Positions 14,607 through 22,698 of a stretch of DNA of 34,049 nucleotides are shown piece by piece. Both the position numbers and the translations under genes were made by a program. Position 1 is the stretch's first letter. Every line of letters starts with the position of its first letter. The stretch lies in NCBI GenBank assembly GCA_964655775.1, contig CAZZNQ010000042.1:1-34049 (forward strand). Reading direction: 5' to 3'. Origin of the DNA: CAZZNQ01 sp964655775. GTDB lineage: Bacteria > Planctomycetota > Brocadiia > SM23-32. Below the pieces are notes generated by a model. It was not told where the DNA came from and did no database searches. It saw only the letters and a program-made list of their open reading frames with translations.

Positions 14607-15698
14607 TCACGACGCCCCGTCTTGCCACGTCTCCGGGGCGGATAGAGGCTCTTGCTCCTCCATGCTGGCCGCTAGTGCCAAGACCTCGTCTTCGGTCACA
14701 GCCCCATCCTCGGCCTCGATCAGTAGGCCTCCCATGTCGCCTTCCTCTGGATCGGTAAGGATGATGGAAAAACACTTCTGACCATTCTGGCGACTGTCGC
14801 ACAGCACAAAGACGGTACGGTCTTCTCCCATCGGGAAGCACCATGCGGAGTCTATCCAGAACAGTCCCAGAGTGACGATCATCTCCGCGTTCGCCAGGTT
14901 CAGCAGTACGCAGTCCGCGGACGCGACATCCGAGCCGTCAAGGGTGCAGAGAACATCCAGGAGACCCTCGACCGTATCAAAGCGGTAGCATATGGATGCG
15001 TAATAGAAGCGCTCTTCCTGCCAAAGCCTGTCCAGTGCGAGGAACCCACCAGATCCGCCGAAGATCATGACGCCCCTTCCGCGAAGCGCGATGACCTCCG
15101 GTGCTCCTACTTCTGCTGGCTCGGTCTCGGGCCAAGCATCGGGTACGATGACGGTGAAGCGGCCAACCCTGACCCTGTTTCCAACTGGAGGCGTCGGCCG
15201 CTGCATCCTCTGGAGGTTTCGCGCTGCTGGAAGCCCAATCTCAGTCGCCATTTCCCGCGCTTTCTTCTTTGCGCCCGCGGCAGGATCGGCAAAGAAGCTG
15301 GCTAAGGATGAGAGAGCAAGTAGCCCCGCGATGACCCACAAGGCAGCAACCCCAAACCGGCCAAGCTTGCGTTTCCAGAGACTAATGGGTGCCTCGGGCT
15401 TCACATGGGAAACCCGTTCTCTGACACGGAGCCACGCGAGCCGCCCCCCGGCAAGGTAGAGCGATAGAAGAAGAGGAGAGATCCGCGTCACCCATTTGGC
15501 CACCGCAGCCGATATATCGTCTGCGCGGTCCCGAGGCAGAGCAGCAAACAGGGCCGGCGGCAGACGATATAGTAGCCAGAGGCCAACGCTCAGCTGGCAG
15601 ACGATCAATACGGCCACGATGCCGAAGATCAACAGAAGGGCCTTCCCCAGAGGTCTCGGGCTATGCTTCACTGAGTCTGAGGCGATCCCATTGCCCAT
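14607..15698 (-). CDS. Membrane protein of unknown function
   Basis: Protein of 363 residues with GGAGAG five bases before its ATG. Three hydrophobic segments are seen at about residues 18-44, 68-88 and 114-136, with a basic loop between the second and third (RVRERVSHVKPEAP). After residue 140 it is a soluble domain of about 220 residues, with strand-like stretches (NRVRVGRFTVIVPDAW, GVMIFGGSGGFLALDRLW, EDRTVFVLCDSRQNGQKCFSIIL) and an acidic C-terminus (EAEDGAVTEDEVLALAASMEEQE). I do not recognise a family. The base composition is less GC-skewed at third positions than the dcw genes, which suggests accessory DNA. It is isolated, with gene-free stretches on both sides. Confidence 0.7.
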   Translation of the reverse strand: MGNGIASDSVKHSPRPLGKALLLIFGIVAVLIVCQLSVGLWLLYRLPPALFAALPRDRADDISAAVAKWVTRISPLLLSLYLAGGRLAWLRVRERVSHVKPEAPISLWKRKLGRFGVAALWVIAGLLALSSLASFFADPAAGAKKKAREMATEIGLPAARNLQRMQRPTPPVGNRVRVGRFTVIVPDAWPETEPAEVGAPEVIALRGRGVMIFGGSGGFLALDRLWQEERFYYASICYRFDTVEGLLDVLCTLDGSDVASADCVLLNLANAEMIVTLGLFWIDSAWCFPMGEDRTVFVLCDSRQNGQKCFSIILTDPEEGDMGGLLIEAEDGAVTEDEVLALAASMEEQEPLSAPETWQDGAS

Positions 15699-16071
15699 GA
15701 TGGCTCTCCCGGTACAGAAGGATCAGTTCCCCGGATCACATATCATCGATAGCCCGTAGCAGGCCTATCCCTTTGCGCCACCGCGCACCAAACGGATCAC
15801 CGTACCGGAACGCTGGATTCGGCAAGGTGTCCGTGCCACTGGCTGGCAGCCCTCAGCACATAGTATAGCCGTTTCGTGGCAACGTCGCAGCGAAATGTCG
15901 GTGAGGGGTTCAGGAAGATCGCTGCCGTGGCACCCTCCCGCCGCTCGGACTGGGCGGGCCGAGCAACTGCGATGAGCAGCAAACCGGCAGGCGCCTTGCG
16001 CCTTCGCCCGTCATTGGCCTCGCGGATAGAGGTGCTTGCTGCTTGGCGCCCGTGCTGCTACGATCCCACCT
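15699..16071. other. Intergenic region between divergent genes
   Basis: These 373 bases lie between the start of the minus-strand membrane-protein gene and the start of the MtaA-like gene. They should hold both promoters. I see no convincing -35/-10 pair, RNA gene or small gene. Confidence 0.5.
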
Positions 16072-17097
16072 ATGAAACCGCGGGACATATTCCTGGACGC
16101 CGTTCGCGGGCGAAAGGCGTCGGGAGCCGAACGCCGCTTGCTCCCCCGGCCCGCTACCGGCAGCGCTACCTCCGTCGTCACCATCGACCTGATGCACCGT
16201 GTCGGCGCGTTCTTCCCCGAAGCCCACACCGACCCCGACGTCATGGCCCGGCTGGCCGCCGCCGGACACACCGTGCTGGGCTTCGACAACGTGATGCCCC
16301 TCTTCGGCGTCTGGCACGAGTCCGCCGCCCTGGGCTGCGACGTGGATTGGGGCGACCTCGACCGCATGCCCGACTGCCGACGCCCCCTCTACCGCATGGG
16401 CGACGACGTGCGCATACCGCCCGACCTGCTGGACCGGCCGGGATGCCGCGTGCCGCTGGACGCCATCCGCCAGCTGCGCGACCGCTTCGGCGACGAGGTG
16501 GCTGTGGTCGGCAAGGTGTTCGGCCCGTGGACGCTCGGCTACCACGTTTTCGGCGTGCAGGAGTTCCTCATCAACACGCTGCTGGAGCCCGGCGAGGTGC
16601 GGCGCGCGATGGAGATGCTGAAGGAGGTGACAGTGCGGTTCGCCCTCGCGCAGATAGACGCCGGGGCAGACGCCCTCTGCTTGGCCGACCACGCGACGCG
16701 CGACCTCTGCGCGCCCGAGGCCTACCGCGACTTCCTGATGGACACCCACCGCGAACTGGCCGAGCGGATCCCCTGCCCGCTGATCCTCCACATCTGCGGC
16801 GACACCTCCGACCGCATCCGCTACATCCGCGAGACCGGGTTGGCGTGTTTCCACTTCGACTCGAAGGTGCCGGCGGCCGATGCGCGGCGGCTGGCGGGGG
16901 ACGCGCTGAGCCTGATGGGCGGTACGAGCAACCTGGACCTGATTCTGCGCGGGACGCCGGACGACGTGGCGCGCGACGTGCGCAAGAAGGTGGGCTGCGG
17001 GATCGACATCATCGGCCCGGAGTGCGCCGTGCCGCTGGACGCGCCGTCCGAGAACCTGCGCCTGCTGGCCGAGGAGGCGAAGCGGCTGCCGGTCTGA
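16072..17097 (+). CDS. MtaA/CmuA-like (URO-D fold) corrinoid methyltransferase
   Basis: Protein of 341 residues from ATG 16072, belonging to the uroporphyrinogen decarboxylase superfamily. Members of the MtaA branch move methyl groups between a methylated corrinoid protein and a thiol, using zinc bound by His-x-Cys and a later Cys. Both are visible: LILHICGDTSDRI in the C-terminal half, and GPECAVPLDAPSENLRLL near the end, the typical MtaA-type C-terminal block. Also seen are the TIP-barrel repeats VVGKVFGPWTLGYHVFG and GADALCLADHATRDL. No corrinoid protein gene is in the window, so substrate and partner are unknown. True HemE is unlikely because the HemE N-terminal arginine motif is absent. 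It converges on the next gene with 14 bases between. Confidence 0.85.
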   Translation: MKPRDIFLDAVRGRKASGAERRLLPRPATGSATSVVTIDLMHRVGAFFPEAHTDPDVMARLAAAGHTVLGFDNVMPLFGVWHESAALGCDVDWGDLDRMPDCRRPLYRMGDDVRIPPDLLDRPGCRVPLDAIRQLRDRFGDEVAVVGKVFGPWTLGYHVFGVQEFLINTLLEPGEVRRAMEMLKEVTVRFALAQIDAGADALCLADHATRDLCAPEAYRDFLMDTHRELAERIPCPLILHICGDTSDRIRYIRETGLACFHFDSKVPAADARRLAGDALSLMGGTSNLDLILRGTPDDVARDVRKKVGCGIDIIGPECAVPLDAPSENLRLLAEEAKRLPV

Positions 17098-17111
17098 CGG
17101 GTAGAAACGGC

Positions 17112-18254
17112 CTACTCGTAGTGTCCGTTGTCCAGGGCGGCGCGGTACATGGCCTCCAGGTTCAGCCACGGGCAGCACGGGGGCAGGTTGTTCGCCTCCC
17201 GAAGGATGAAACGACCGCCCTCCTTCACCCCCGAAAGCAGTATGTCCCGCGTGCGCGCGTAGACGCCGTCCGGCGTGCCGTCCCGAAGCAGGCTGACCTC
17301 CGGGCCGCCGCTGATCTGGACGCCCGGCCCGAGCCGACGGCGCAGGTCGCCGTGGTCCACCGGGTAGCCGGTGTCGAAGCTGTCCACGTTCAGCTCGCGG
17401 GCGATGGCGGGGAAATGGCGCGTGGCGTCGCCGCAGAGGTGGATGCCGTGGGGGCCGGCGTCCGACCATTCACCGAGGTAGCGGCGATGATGGGGCATCA
17501 CCAGGCGGCGGTACATCTCCGTGGAGATGAGCTGGATACAGTCGTCGGCGATATTGCCGCGCGGACCGGTGAAGGCGTCGGCGCCGAAGTGGCGGGCCAG
17601 CGCGCGGTTGCGGATGACGACGCCCCGGGTGATGAACTCCAGCACGCGCCGGACGTATTCGGGGTCCTCGTAGAGGTCCGTCAGGAACTCGGGGCCGCGC
17701 AGGTTGACGGCGATGGTGAACGGGCCGTCGAAGCCGAACAGCACGGGGCGGACGGCGTATTCGATGCCGCGGTCGGGCAGCCGGCCGACGACGCGCACGA
17801 GCTCCTCGTGCCGCTGCAGACAGTCGCGGACGAACGGGTTGTCGAGGGGGCGGTCGACGTCGACGTCGAAGATGCGGTGCTTGCCGTCGCCGGCGAGCAC
17901 GCGGGCGACGTCGGGCACCTGGCCGTCGCGGAACTCGACGTCGGCGCCGAAGTAGGCGGAGTCGTAGACGTTCTGCACGTCGACGAAGAACTCGAAGCGC
18001 TCGGGCGGGCCGACGGGCGAGTCGCAGTGGCGGTTGAGGTGCTCGGTGGTGTATTCGAGGAAGCGTAGCTGCACGTCGACGGCGGCGCGGGCGTCGGTAA
18101 AGCAGTCGCGGTAGCTGACGCCGCCGGGGTTCCATTCGGGGTCGAGGACGACGACGCGGGTGTTGACGCCGAACTGGACGGGCACGCGCGTGGGGCGGCC
18201 GGCGTGGTAGGCGTCCCAGACGGCGCGTTTCTCGTCGTTGGACGGCGTGGGCAT
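17112..18254 (-). CDS. Uroporphyrinogen decarboxylase-family protein (methyltransferase-like)
   Basis: Protein of 380 residues starting at the ATG at 18252-18254. It is a URO-D superfamily member with a metal-binding pattern: GIHLCGDATRHFPAI gives His-x-Cys, and the late NNLPPCCPWLNLEAM block supplies further Cys. Such proteins are numerous in Planctomycetota and Lentisphaerota and are thought to act on methyl groups, including demethylation of methoxylated or methylated compounds, but individual substrates are rarely known. It differs from the convergent 16072 gene in length and in its longer central insert (FEFFVDVQNVYDSAYFGADVEF), so the two are paralogues, not a duplication. Its start is 5 bases after the stop of the hydrolase gene upstream, indicating co-transcription. 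Confidence 0.85.
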   Translation of the reverse strand: MPTPSNDEKRAVWDAYHAGRPTRVPVQFGVNTRVVVLDPEWNPGGVSYRDCFTDARAAVDVQLRFLEYTTEHLNRHCDSPVGPPERFEFFVDVQNVYDSAYFGADVEFRDGQVPDVARVLAGDGKHRIFDVDVDRPLDNPFVRDCLQRHEELVRVVGRLPDRGIEYAVRPVLFGFDGPFTIAVNLRGPEFLTDLYEDPEYVRRVLEFITRGVVIRNRALARHFGADAFTGPRGNIADDCIQLISTEMYRRLVMPHHRRYLGEWSDAGPHGIHLCGDATRHFPAIARELNVDSFDTGYPVDHGDLRRRLGPGVQISGGPEVSLLRDGTPDGVYARTRDILLSGVKEGGRFILREANNLPPCCPWLNLEAMYRAALDNGHYE

Positions 18255-18259
18255 GTGGC

Positions 18260-19276
18260 TTACTCGCAGGCGGCGACGATGCGGGCGACGAGGCCGGTGT
18301 CGCTGTCGCGCTGGTTCTCGTAGATGCCGGGCGCCTGGACGACGACCATGTCCATGCCGGGGCAGACCCAGATGTGCTTCTGACCGGCGCCGCTGGCGGC
18401 GTAGGAGTCGTGCGGAAGCGACGGCCAGAGCAGGCCGCGCTCGTTGGTCCAGAACCCGTGCCCGTAAACCCATTCCTCCTCGGGGCAGTTGGCGAGGATG
18501 TCCGGGGCGACCTTCACGGCCTGGCGGAGGTAGTCCTCGGGGACGACCTGCCGCTCGCCCCAGCGCCCCCACCGCAGCCAGAGCAGGCCGAGGCGCGCCA
18601 TGTCGCGGGCGTCGGCGCCGAGCTGGAGGTAGTTGCCGAAGATGCCGACGAGGGCCTCGGGCGGGTGCTTGAAGTTGGTGTACTTGTGCGTCCACGACGC
18701 GCCGATGGGATCGCGGATCTTATCGTCCACCAGCTTGCCGGGGCCGGGCAGGCGGTCGGGGTCGGCGCTGTCGTAGAGGTCGTAGGCGGCGGCGATGGCG
18801 TGGCAGAGGATGTTCATGCCGAAGGTCTGGTAATGATACTGCGCGCCGGGGGTCTCGCCGGGCTTCATGTAGCCGGAGGTGTTGGTGATGAGGTGGCGGA
18901 AGGTGATGGCGCGGTCCTCGGGTTTGGCGTGGCGGCCGGGCTTGGGCCCGCGGCCCTCGGGCACGTCCATCATCTCGGGGTAGTAGTCGACGACGAGGTC
19001 GTCGGGGCTGCCGATCTTGCCTTCGTCGACGGCGATGCCGAGCAGGCAGGAGTAGACGGACTTGGCTGCGGAGGCGAGCCACTGCTTCTCGCCGACGGCG
19101 ACGCCCTGCTGCCACTCGGCGACGATGCCGCCCGCGCGCATCACGAGCACGCGGTAGGTGTCGCCGACGCTCTCGGTGTCGAGCCACTTCTTGGCCTCGG
19201 CCAGCTTCTCGGGATCGAAGCCGGCGTCGCGGGGGTCGATTGACTTCCAGGATTCGGCGGGGAATTCATCTTCCAT
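18260..19276 (-). CDS. Serine hydrolase, class C beta-lactamase/esterase family
   Basis: Protein of 338 residues; the ATG (19274-19276) has AGGAG seven bases upstream. The S-x-x-K motif of penicillin-recognising serine hydrolases is S69-A-A-K72 in WLASAAKSVYS. It is followed by FRHLITNTSGY, the family's HTSG-type strand, and a Tyr-containing YHYQTFGMN segment (147-155) at the place of the YxN motif. SGAGQKHIW near the C-terminus replaces the KTG box. No signal peptide is seen, so it is probably a cytoplasmic esterase or amidase rather than a resistance beta-lactamase. It lies 20 bases after the kinase-flavoprotein gene and 5 bases before the URO-D-like gene, in one operon. Its substrate is not predictable. 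Confidence 0.85.
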   Translation of the reverse strand: MEDEFPAESWKSIDPRDAGFDPEKLAEAKKWLDTESVGDTYRVLVMRAGGIVAEWQQGVAVGEKQWLASAAKSVYSCLLGIAVDEGKIGSPDDLVVDYYPEMMDVPEGRGPKPGRHAKPEDRAITFRHLITNTSGYMKPGETPGAQYHYQTFGMNILCHAIAAAYDLYDSADPDRLPGPGKLVDDKIRDPIGASWTHKYTNFKHPPEALVGIFGNYLQLGADARDMARLGLLWLRWGRWGERQVVPEDYLRQAVKVAPDILANCPEEEWVYGHGFWTNERGLLWPSLPHDSYAASGAGQKHIWVCPGMDMVVVQAPGIYENQRDSDTGLVARIVAACE

Positions 19277-19296
19277 CGTGCGGCTCCTGATGCGGT

Positions 19297-21717
19297 TCAG
19301 TTACCGACCTTGTCGTACGGCCACATGACCATGCCGCCGTCCATCACCTTCACGTCGCCGAAGCCCCACGCGCGGAGCTTGACGGCGGCCTCGTAGGCGG
19401 TGAGCGAGACGCGCGACATGACGACGATCTCCTTGTCCGGCAGCTCGCGGCGGCGGCCCTCCAGGGCGCCGATGGGAATGTGGCGGCTGCCGCGTATGTG
19501 GCGTGCATCGTACTCGGAATGGGTGCGCACGTCCAGCAGGATGAAGTCGTCGCCGGCGTCCAGCCTGCGGCGCACCTGCATCGGCGTGATGCCGGCCATC
19601 AGGCCGTCCAGCTTGTTGCGCGTGACGTTGCAGGCGGTGTGCAGGACGTCGAGCGCATCGGAGTAGGACGGCGCGTAACCGAGGTCGAGGTTGGCGATCT
19701 CGTCGACGGTCATGCCGGCGGCGATGGCGGCCACGGCAACGTCCAGCCGTTTGGCGGCGTCCCCGGCGCCCACCACCTGGATGCCCAGCAGCCGGCGCGC
19801 GGCGCGGTCGGCGACGAGTTTGATGACCACCAGCGCGGCGTCGGGCATGAAGTGCGCCCGGTCCATGCCGGGCGTGAGCGATGTGACGACGTCGTGGCCG
19901 GCTTCGCGGGCGCGCTTCTCGGTGAGACCGGCGCGCCCGACCGTGTAGTCGAACACCTTGCAGACCGTGGTCCCGACGACGCCGGGGAAGCGGTCGTCGC
20001 CGCCACAGATGTTCACGGCGGCCACGCGGCCCTGCTTGTTGGCGGTGGAGCCGAGGGGCACGTAGGCGGGCTCGCCGGTGAGCAGGTCGGTGACCTCTAC
20101 GCAGTCGCCGGCGGCGTAGACATCGGGATCGGAGGTGCGCATGTGGTCGTCGACGCGGATGGCGCCGGTCGGCCCGATCTCCAGCCCGGCTTCGCGCGCG
20201 AGCTTTACGTTCGGCCGCACGCCGACGCCCATGATGACCATCTCGGCGGGGAAATCGCCCTTCTCGGTGAGCACCTGCCGCACGGCGCCCTCGCCCCGGA
20301 AACCGGTCACGCGCGTCTCCAGCATCACGCGCACGCCCTTGCTCTCCAGGTGACGGCGCACCAGGTCGGCCATCTCCCAGTCCAGCATCGGCAGAAGCTG
20401 CGGAAGCATCTCCACCAGCGTCACCCGGCAGCCGGCGGCCACGAGCGCCTCGGTCGTCTCCACGCCGATCAGCCCGCCGCCGACGATCGTGACGTCTTTC
20501 GCCCGCCCCTCCGCCAGGCGGGCCTTGATTCCCTCGGCGTGCTCGATCCCGTGCAGTGCGTAGACGTTGCGCAGGTCCGTGCCGGGAATCGAGGGGATGA
20601 TGGGCAGCGCGCCGGTGGCCAGGGCCAGCTTGTCGTACGGCAGCCATCGCTGCTCGTCGCTTATCAGATCGCGGACCAGCACGCGCTTGCCCTCGCGGTC
20701 GACGCGCAACGCCTCGGTGCGGTTCATGATGCGCACGTTCTTGACCTGCTCGAAGAACTCGGGCCCGCGCAGGACGCCCTCCGGCGTGGATACCAGCTCC
20801 CGCTGCTCGCGCACCATGCCGCTGATGTAATAGGGAAGCCCGCAACCCGCGTAGGAGAGAACGCGGCCCTTTTCGACCACCGTGACGTCCGCGGCATGGT
20901 CCAGCCGCTTGACCTTCGAGGCGATCTTGGGCCCGGCGGCGACGCCGCCTATGACCAGCACACGGCAGCTCGGTTCCGGCGCACCGTCGCCCTCGACCTG
21001 CTCTTCGTCGGCCGGCGGGGGAACGGTCGGCGCCGTCAGCTCGACCTCCGCACCCCCAAGATCCGACTTGCCCGCCTTAACGCTGCCTCCCGCCTGCCGC
21101 ACGACCGCCCGCACGAACGCCAGCCCCAGCCCCGTCCCGGTCGCCGCAACCCGCTTGGCGTTGGTGGCGCGGAAGAACGGCTGGAACAGGTTCTCCATCT
21201 CGTCTTCGGGGAAACCGATCCCGGAGTCCCCCACCGTCAGACGCACCTCCTCGGAATCGGGCACCCGTTCCAGGACGGCCAGTACGCGCCCGTCCGACGG
21301 GGTGTACTTGACGGCGTTATCGATCAGCGCCGCCACGGCCTCGTCCAGCGGCGCCTGGCGTGTGCGCAGGTAGGCGTGCTCGACATCCGAGCGGACGGAG
21401 AGATCGATGCCCTTTGACGCGGCGGCGTCGCGGTGTCGGTCATGGGCGCGCCGCAGGGCGCCGGCCAGGTCGGCGGCCGCCCCGCCGGGGGCGTGTCGGC
21501 TGGCCTCGGCAAGCGCAAGGAGCCCGCCGACGGTATCCATGACTTCGGAGCACTTGCGGTCGGCGGACTCCAGTATCTTCCGCTGTTCGTCGCTGACTTC
21601 GCCGGCGAACCCGCCCAGCAAAGTGCGGACTATGGTGTGGAGCGTGCCCAGCGGGGACTTGATCTGGTGGGCGACGATTGCCGCCTGTTCCAGCCCCTCT
21701 GTATCGTCGTCCGCCAT
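19297..21717 (-). CDS. Histidine kinase fused to CoA-disulfide-reductase-like flavoprotein and rhodanese
   Basis: Single frame of 806 residues without transmembrane segments. Residues 1-70 form a HisKA-like dimerisation helix pair with phospho-acceptor His17 in AHQIKSPLG. Residues 115-230 form a HATPase with N-box DNAVKYTP (133-140), DSGIGFPED (164-172) and GTGLGLAFVR (194-203). A Pro/Glu linker (232-250) follows. Residues 251-700 form an FAD/NAD(P) disulfide reductase: VIGGVAAGPK (255-264), active-site Cys292 in SYAGCGLPYYISG, a second dinucleotide loop VGGGLIGVE (412-420), and AAGDCVE (535-541). Residues 705-806 are a rhodanese domain whose active-site Cys is Ser768. The last two parts match the CoADR-RHD family; the kinase addition is the novelty. 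The neighbouring receiver gene, 18 bases upstream, is its likely partner. I infer that a thiol or NAD(P)H redox state tunes the kinase. Confidence 0.92.
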   Translation of the reverse strand: MADDDTEGLEQAAIVAHQIKSPLGTLHTIVRTLLGGFAGEVSDEQRKILESADRKCSEVMDTVGGLLALAEASRHAPGGAAADLAGALRRAHDRHRDAAASKGIDLSVRSDVEHAYLRTRQAPLDEAVAALIDNAVKYTPSDGRVLAVLERVPDSEEVRLTVGDSGIGFPEDEMENLFQPFFRATNAKRVAATGTGLGLAFVRAVVRQAGGSVKAGKSDLGGAEVELTAPTVPPPADEEQVEGDGAPEPSCRVLVIGGVAAGPKIASKVKRLDHAADVTVVEKGRVLSYAGCGLPYYISGMVREQRELVSTPEGVLRGPEFFEQVKNVRIMNRTEALRVDREGKRVLVRDLISDEQRWLPYDKLALATGALPIIPSIPGTDLRNVYALHGIEHAEGIKARLAEGRAKDVTIVGGGLIGVETTEALVAAGCRVTLVEMLPQLLPMLDWEMADLVRRHLESKGVRVMLETRVTGFRGEGAVRQVLTEKGDFPAEMVIMGVGVRPNVKLAREAGLEIGPTGAIRVDDHMRTSDPDVYAAGDCVEVTDLLTGEPAYVPLGSTANKQGRVAAVNICGGDDRFPGVVGTTVCKVFDYTVGRAGLTEKRAREAGHDVVTSLTPGMDRAHFMPDAALVVIKLVADRAARRLLGIQVVGAGDAAKRLDVAVAAIAAGMTVDEIANLDLGYAPSYSDALDVLHTACNVTRNKLDGLMAGITPMQVRRRLDAGDDFILLDVRTHSEYDARHIRGSRHIPIGALEGRRRELPDKEIVVMSRVSLTAYEAAVKLRAWGFGDVKVMDGGMVMWPYDKVGN

Positions 21718-21735
21718 CGCGCCCGCTCCCGGCTA

Positions 21736-22122
21736 CTACTGGAGCAGCTTTGCGATCTCCGAAAGCAGCTCGGAGGGCTCGACCGGCTTCTCCATGAACT
21801 TGTCGACCGGCAGATAGCCCTCGTCGGTCTCCGCGTCGATGCTGTAATCCATGTTCTGGTTCACGGCGGTGAGCATGATGATGGGCATGCCCTTCAGGTC
21901 CTGGTCCTGACGGAAACGGTGCGTCAACTTGATGCCTTCTCCGAAGGTGTCCATCATCACGTCGACGATGGCCAGATCGGGGCTGGTCTCCTTGGCCTTC
22001 TCCCAGCCCTCGGTTCCGTTCTTGGCGGTCACCACGTCGTATCCAGCCGGTTCGATAGCCGTCTTCAGCACGGAAACCAGATCGGGGTCGTCGTCGACGA
22101 TGAGGATGCGCTTGTCTGCCAT
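21736..22122 (-). CDS. Receiver-only response regulator
   Basis: Protein of 128 residues, chosen to start at the ATG (22120-22122) with AGGAGG seven bases upstream; a longer in-frame start is less likely. It consists of one REC domain: the acidic pair in ILIVDDDPDL, the phosphorylated Asp in DLAIVDVMMD, the Thr switch residue in IIMLTAVN, and the Lys in FMEKPVEPSELL. There is no DNA-binding or enzymatic output domain, so it acts by protein-protein contact or as a phosphate shuttle. It is the first gene of the minus-strand operon, 18 bases before the kinase-flavoprotein fusion, which is the obvious cognate kinase. Confidence 0.93.
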   Translation of the reverse strand: MADKRILIVDDDPDLVSVLKTAIEPAGYDVVTAKNGTEGWEKAKETSPDLAIVDVMMDTFGEGIKLTHRFRQDQDLKGMPIIMLTAVNQNMDYSIDAETDEGYLPVDKFMEKPVEPSELLSEIAKLLQ

Positions 22123-22365
22123 CGGGGCCTCCTTGTGCGTACTTGCGAGCATGCGGGCGCGCAACGGCGCTCCCGCCTTGGTTCGTATCAGATGGACAGT
22201 ATACCGCAACGGGAAGCTTTGTCGAAGTGATTTCGGGCTGCAACAGGCGACGGCCGGCGCATGTAGGATTTCGCCCGGGCATCGGCACTTGCGGCAGAGC
22301 AGCCGGAACCTGTATGTTGTTGTTTTTATTAACGCGATCGGTTATTCTTTTTGGCAGAAGATGCG
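22123..22365. promoter_or_regulatory. Divergent intergenic region with AT-rich promoter-like stretch
   Basis: This region separates the response-regulator operon (-) from the toxin-antitoxin pair (+). 22317-22350 is much more AT-rich than the surroundings, with TTGTTG (22317-22322) and TTATTC (22342-22347) 19 bases apart. That is a weak -35/-10 candidate for the toxin-antitoxin operon. No clear operator palindrome is seen. Confidence 0.35.
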
Positions 22366-22698
22366 GTGCAGATCATCTTCCGAACGAAGCGACTTCGCGA
22401 GGAGTTCAATGAATCGAGACGTCTGGTTGCCAGGTACGGAAAGCCGATGGCGAAGGTGATGATGCAGCGGCTGTACGAGTTGGATGCGGCAAGGTCCCTG
22501 GAAGACCTACGCAACTTGGGCCGATGCCATGAACTCCGGGGGGACCGGGCGGGACAGCTTTCGCTCGACCTGCGCGGCCCCTACCGTCTGATCATCACAC
22601 CGGCCCACGACCCGCCACCAACCAGGGATGATGGGGGGCTGGACTGGTCACAGGTAACTGCCGTGAAGATCATCGAGGTAGCTGACACCCATGGGTAG
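22366..22698 (+). CDS. HigB/RelE-family toxin
   Basis: Protein of about 110 residues; GTG 22366 is preferred (AGAAG six bases upstream, and the first residues VQIIFRTKRL match the usual HigB beginning), with TTG 22351 as alternative. Family features are the opening strand IIFRTKRLREEF, the helix ARYGKPMAKVMMQRLYEL, RCHELRGDRAGQLSLDLRGPYRLIITPAHD and a final KIIEVADTH. RelE/HigB toxins are ribosome-dependent mRNA interferases that are silenced by the partner antitoxin. The toxin-first order and the 8-base overlap with the antitoxin gene are characteristic of HigBA modules. Catalytic activity is assumed from family, not shown. Confidence 0.85.
   Translation: MQIIFRTKRLREEFNESRRLVARYGKPMAKVMMQRLYELDAARSLEDLRNLGRCHELRGDRAGQLSLDLRGPYRLIITPAHDPPPTRDDGGLDWSQVTAVKIIEVADTHG

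Noticed and set aside
15876..18068. 730-codon plus-strand and 519-codon minus-strand open frames over the MtaA-like and URO-D-like genes
   Set aside because: Both overlap genes with clear family motifs and have Arg/Gly/Ala-biased compositions without any recognisable motif.
16072..18254. HemE (haem biosynthesis uroporphyrinogen decarboxylase)
   Set aside because: Both URO-D-fold proteins carry the His-x-Cys metal site of methyltransferase branches and lack the HemE N-terminal substrate-binding signature.
18260..19276. Beta-lactamase resistance gene
   Set aside because: It has the S-x-x-K fold motif but no signal peptide and no standard YxN/KTG boxes, and it sits in a metabolic-signalling operon, so a resistance call is not supported.
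19480..21417. 645-codon plus-strand frame opposite the kinase-flavoprotein gene
   Set aside because: Mirror frame of a gene with several independent domain motifs; its His/Asp/Gly-rich product looks like antisense translation.
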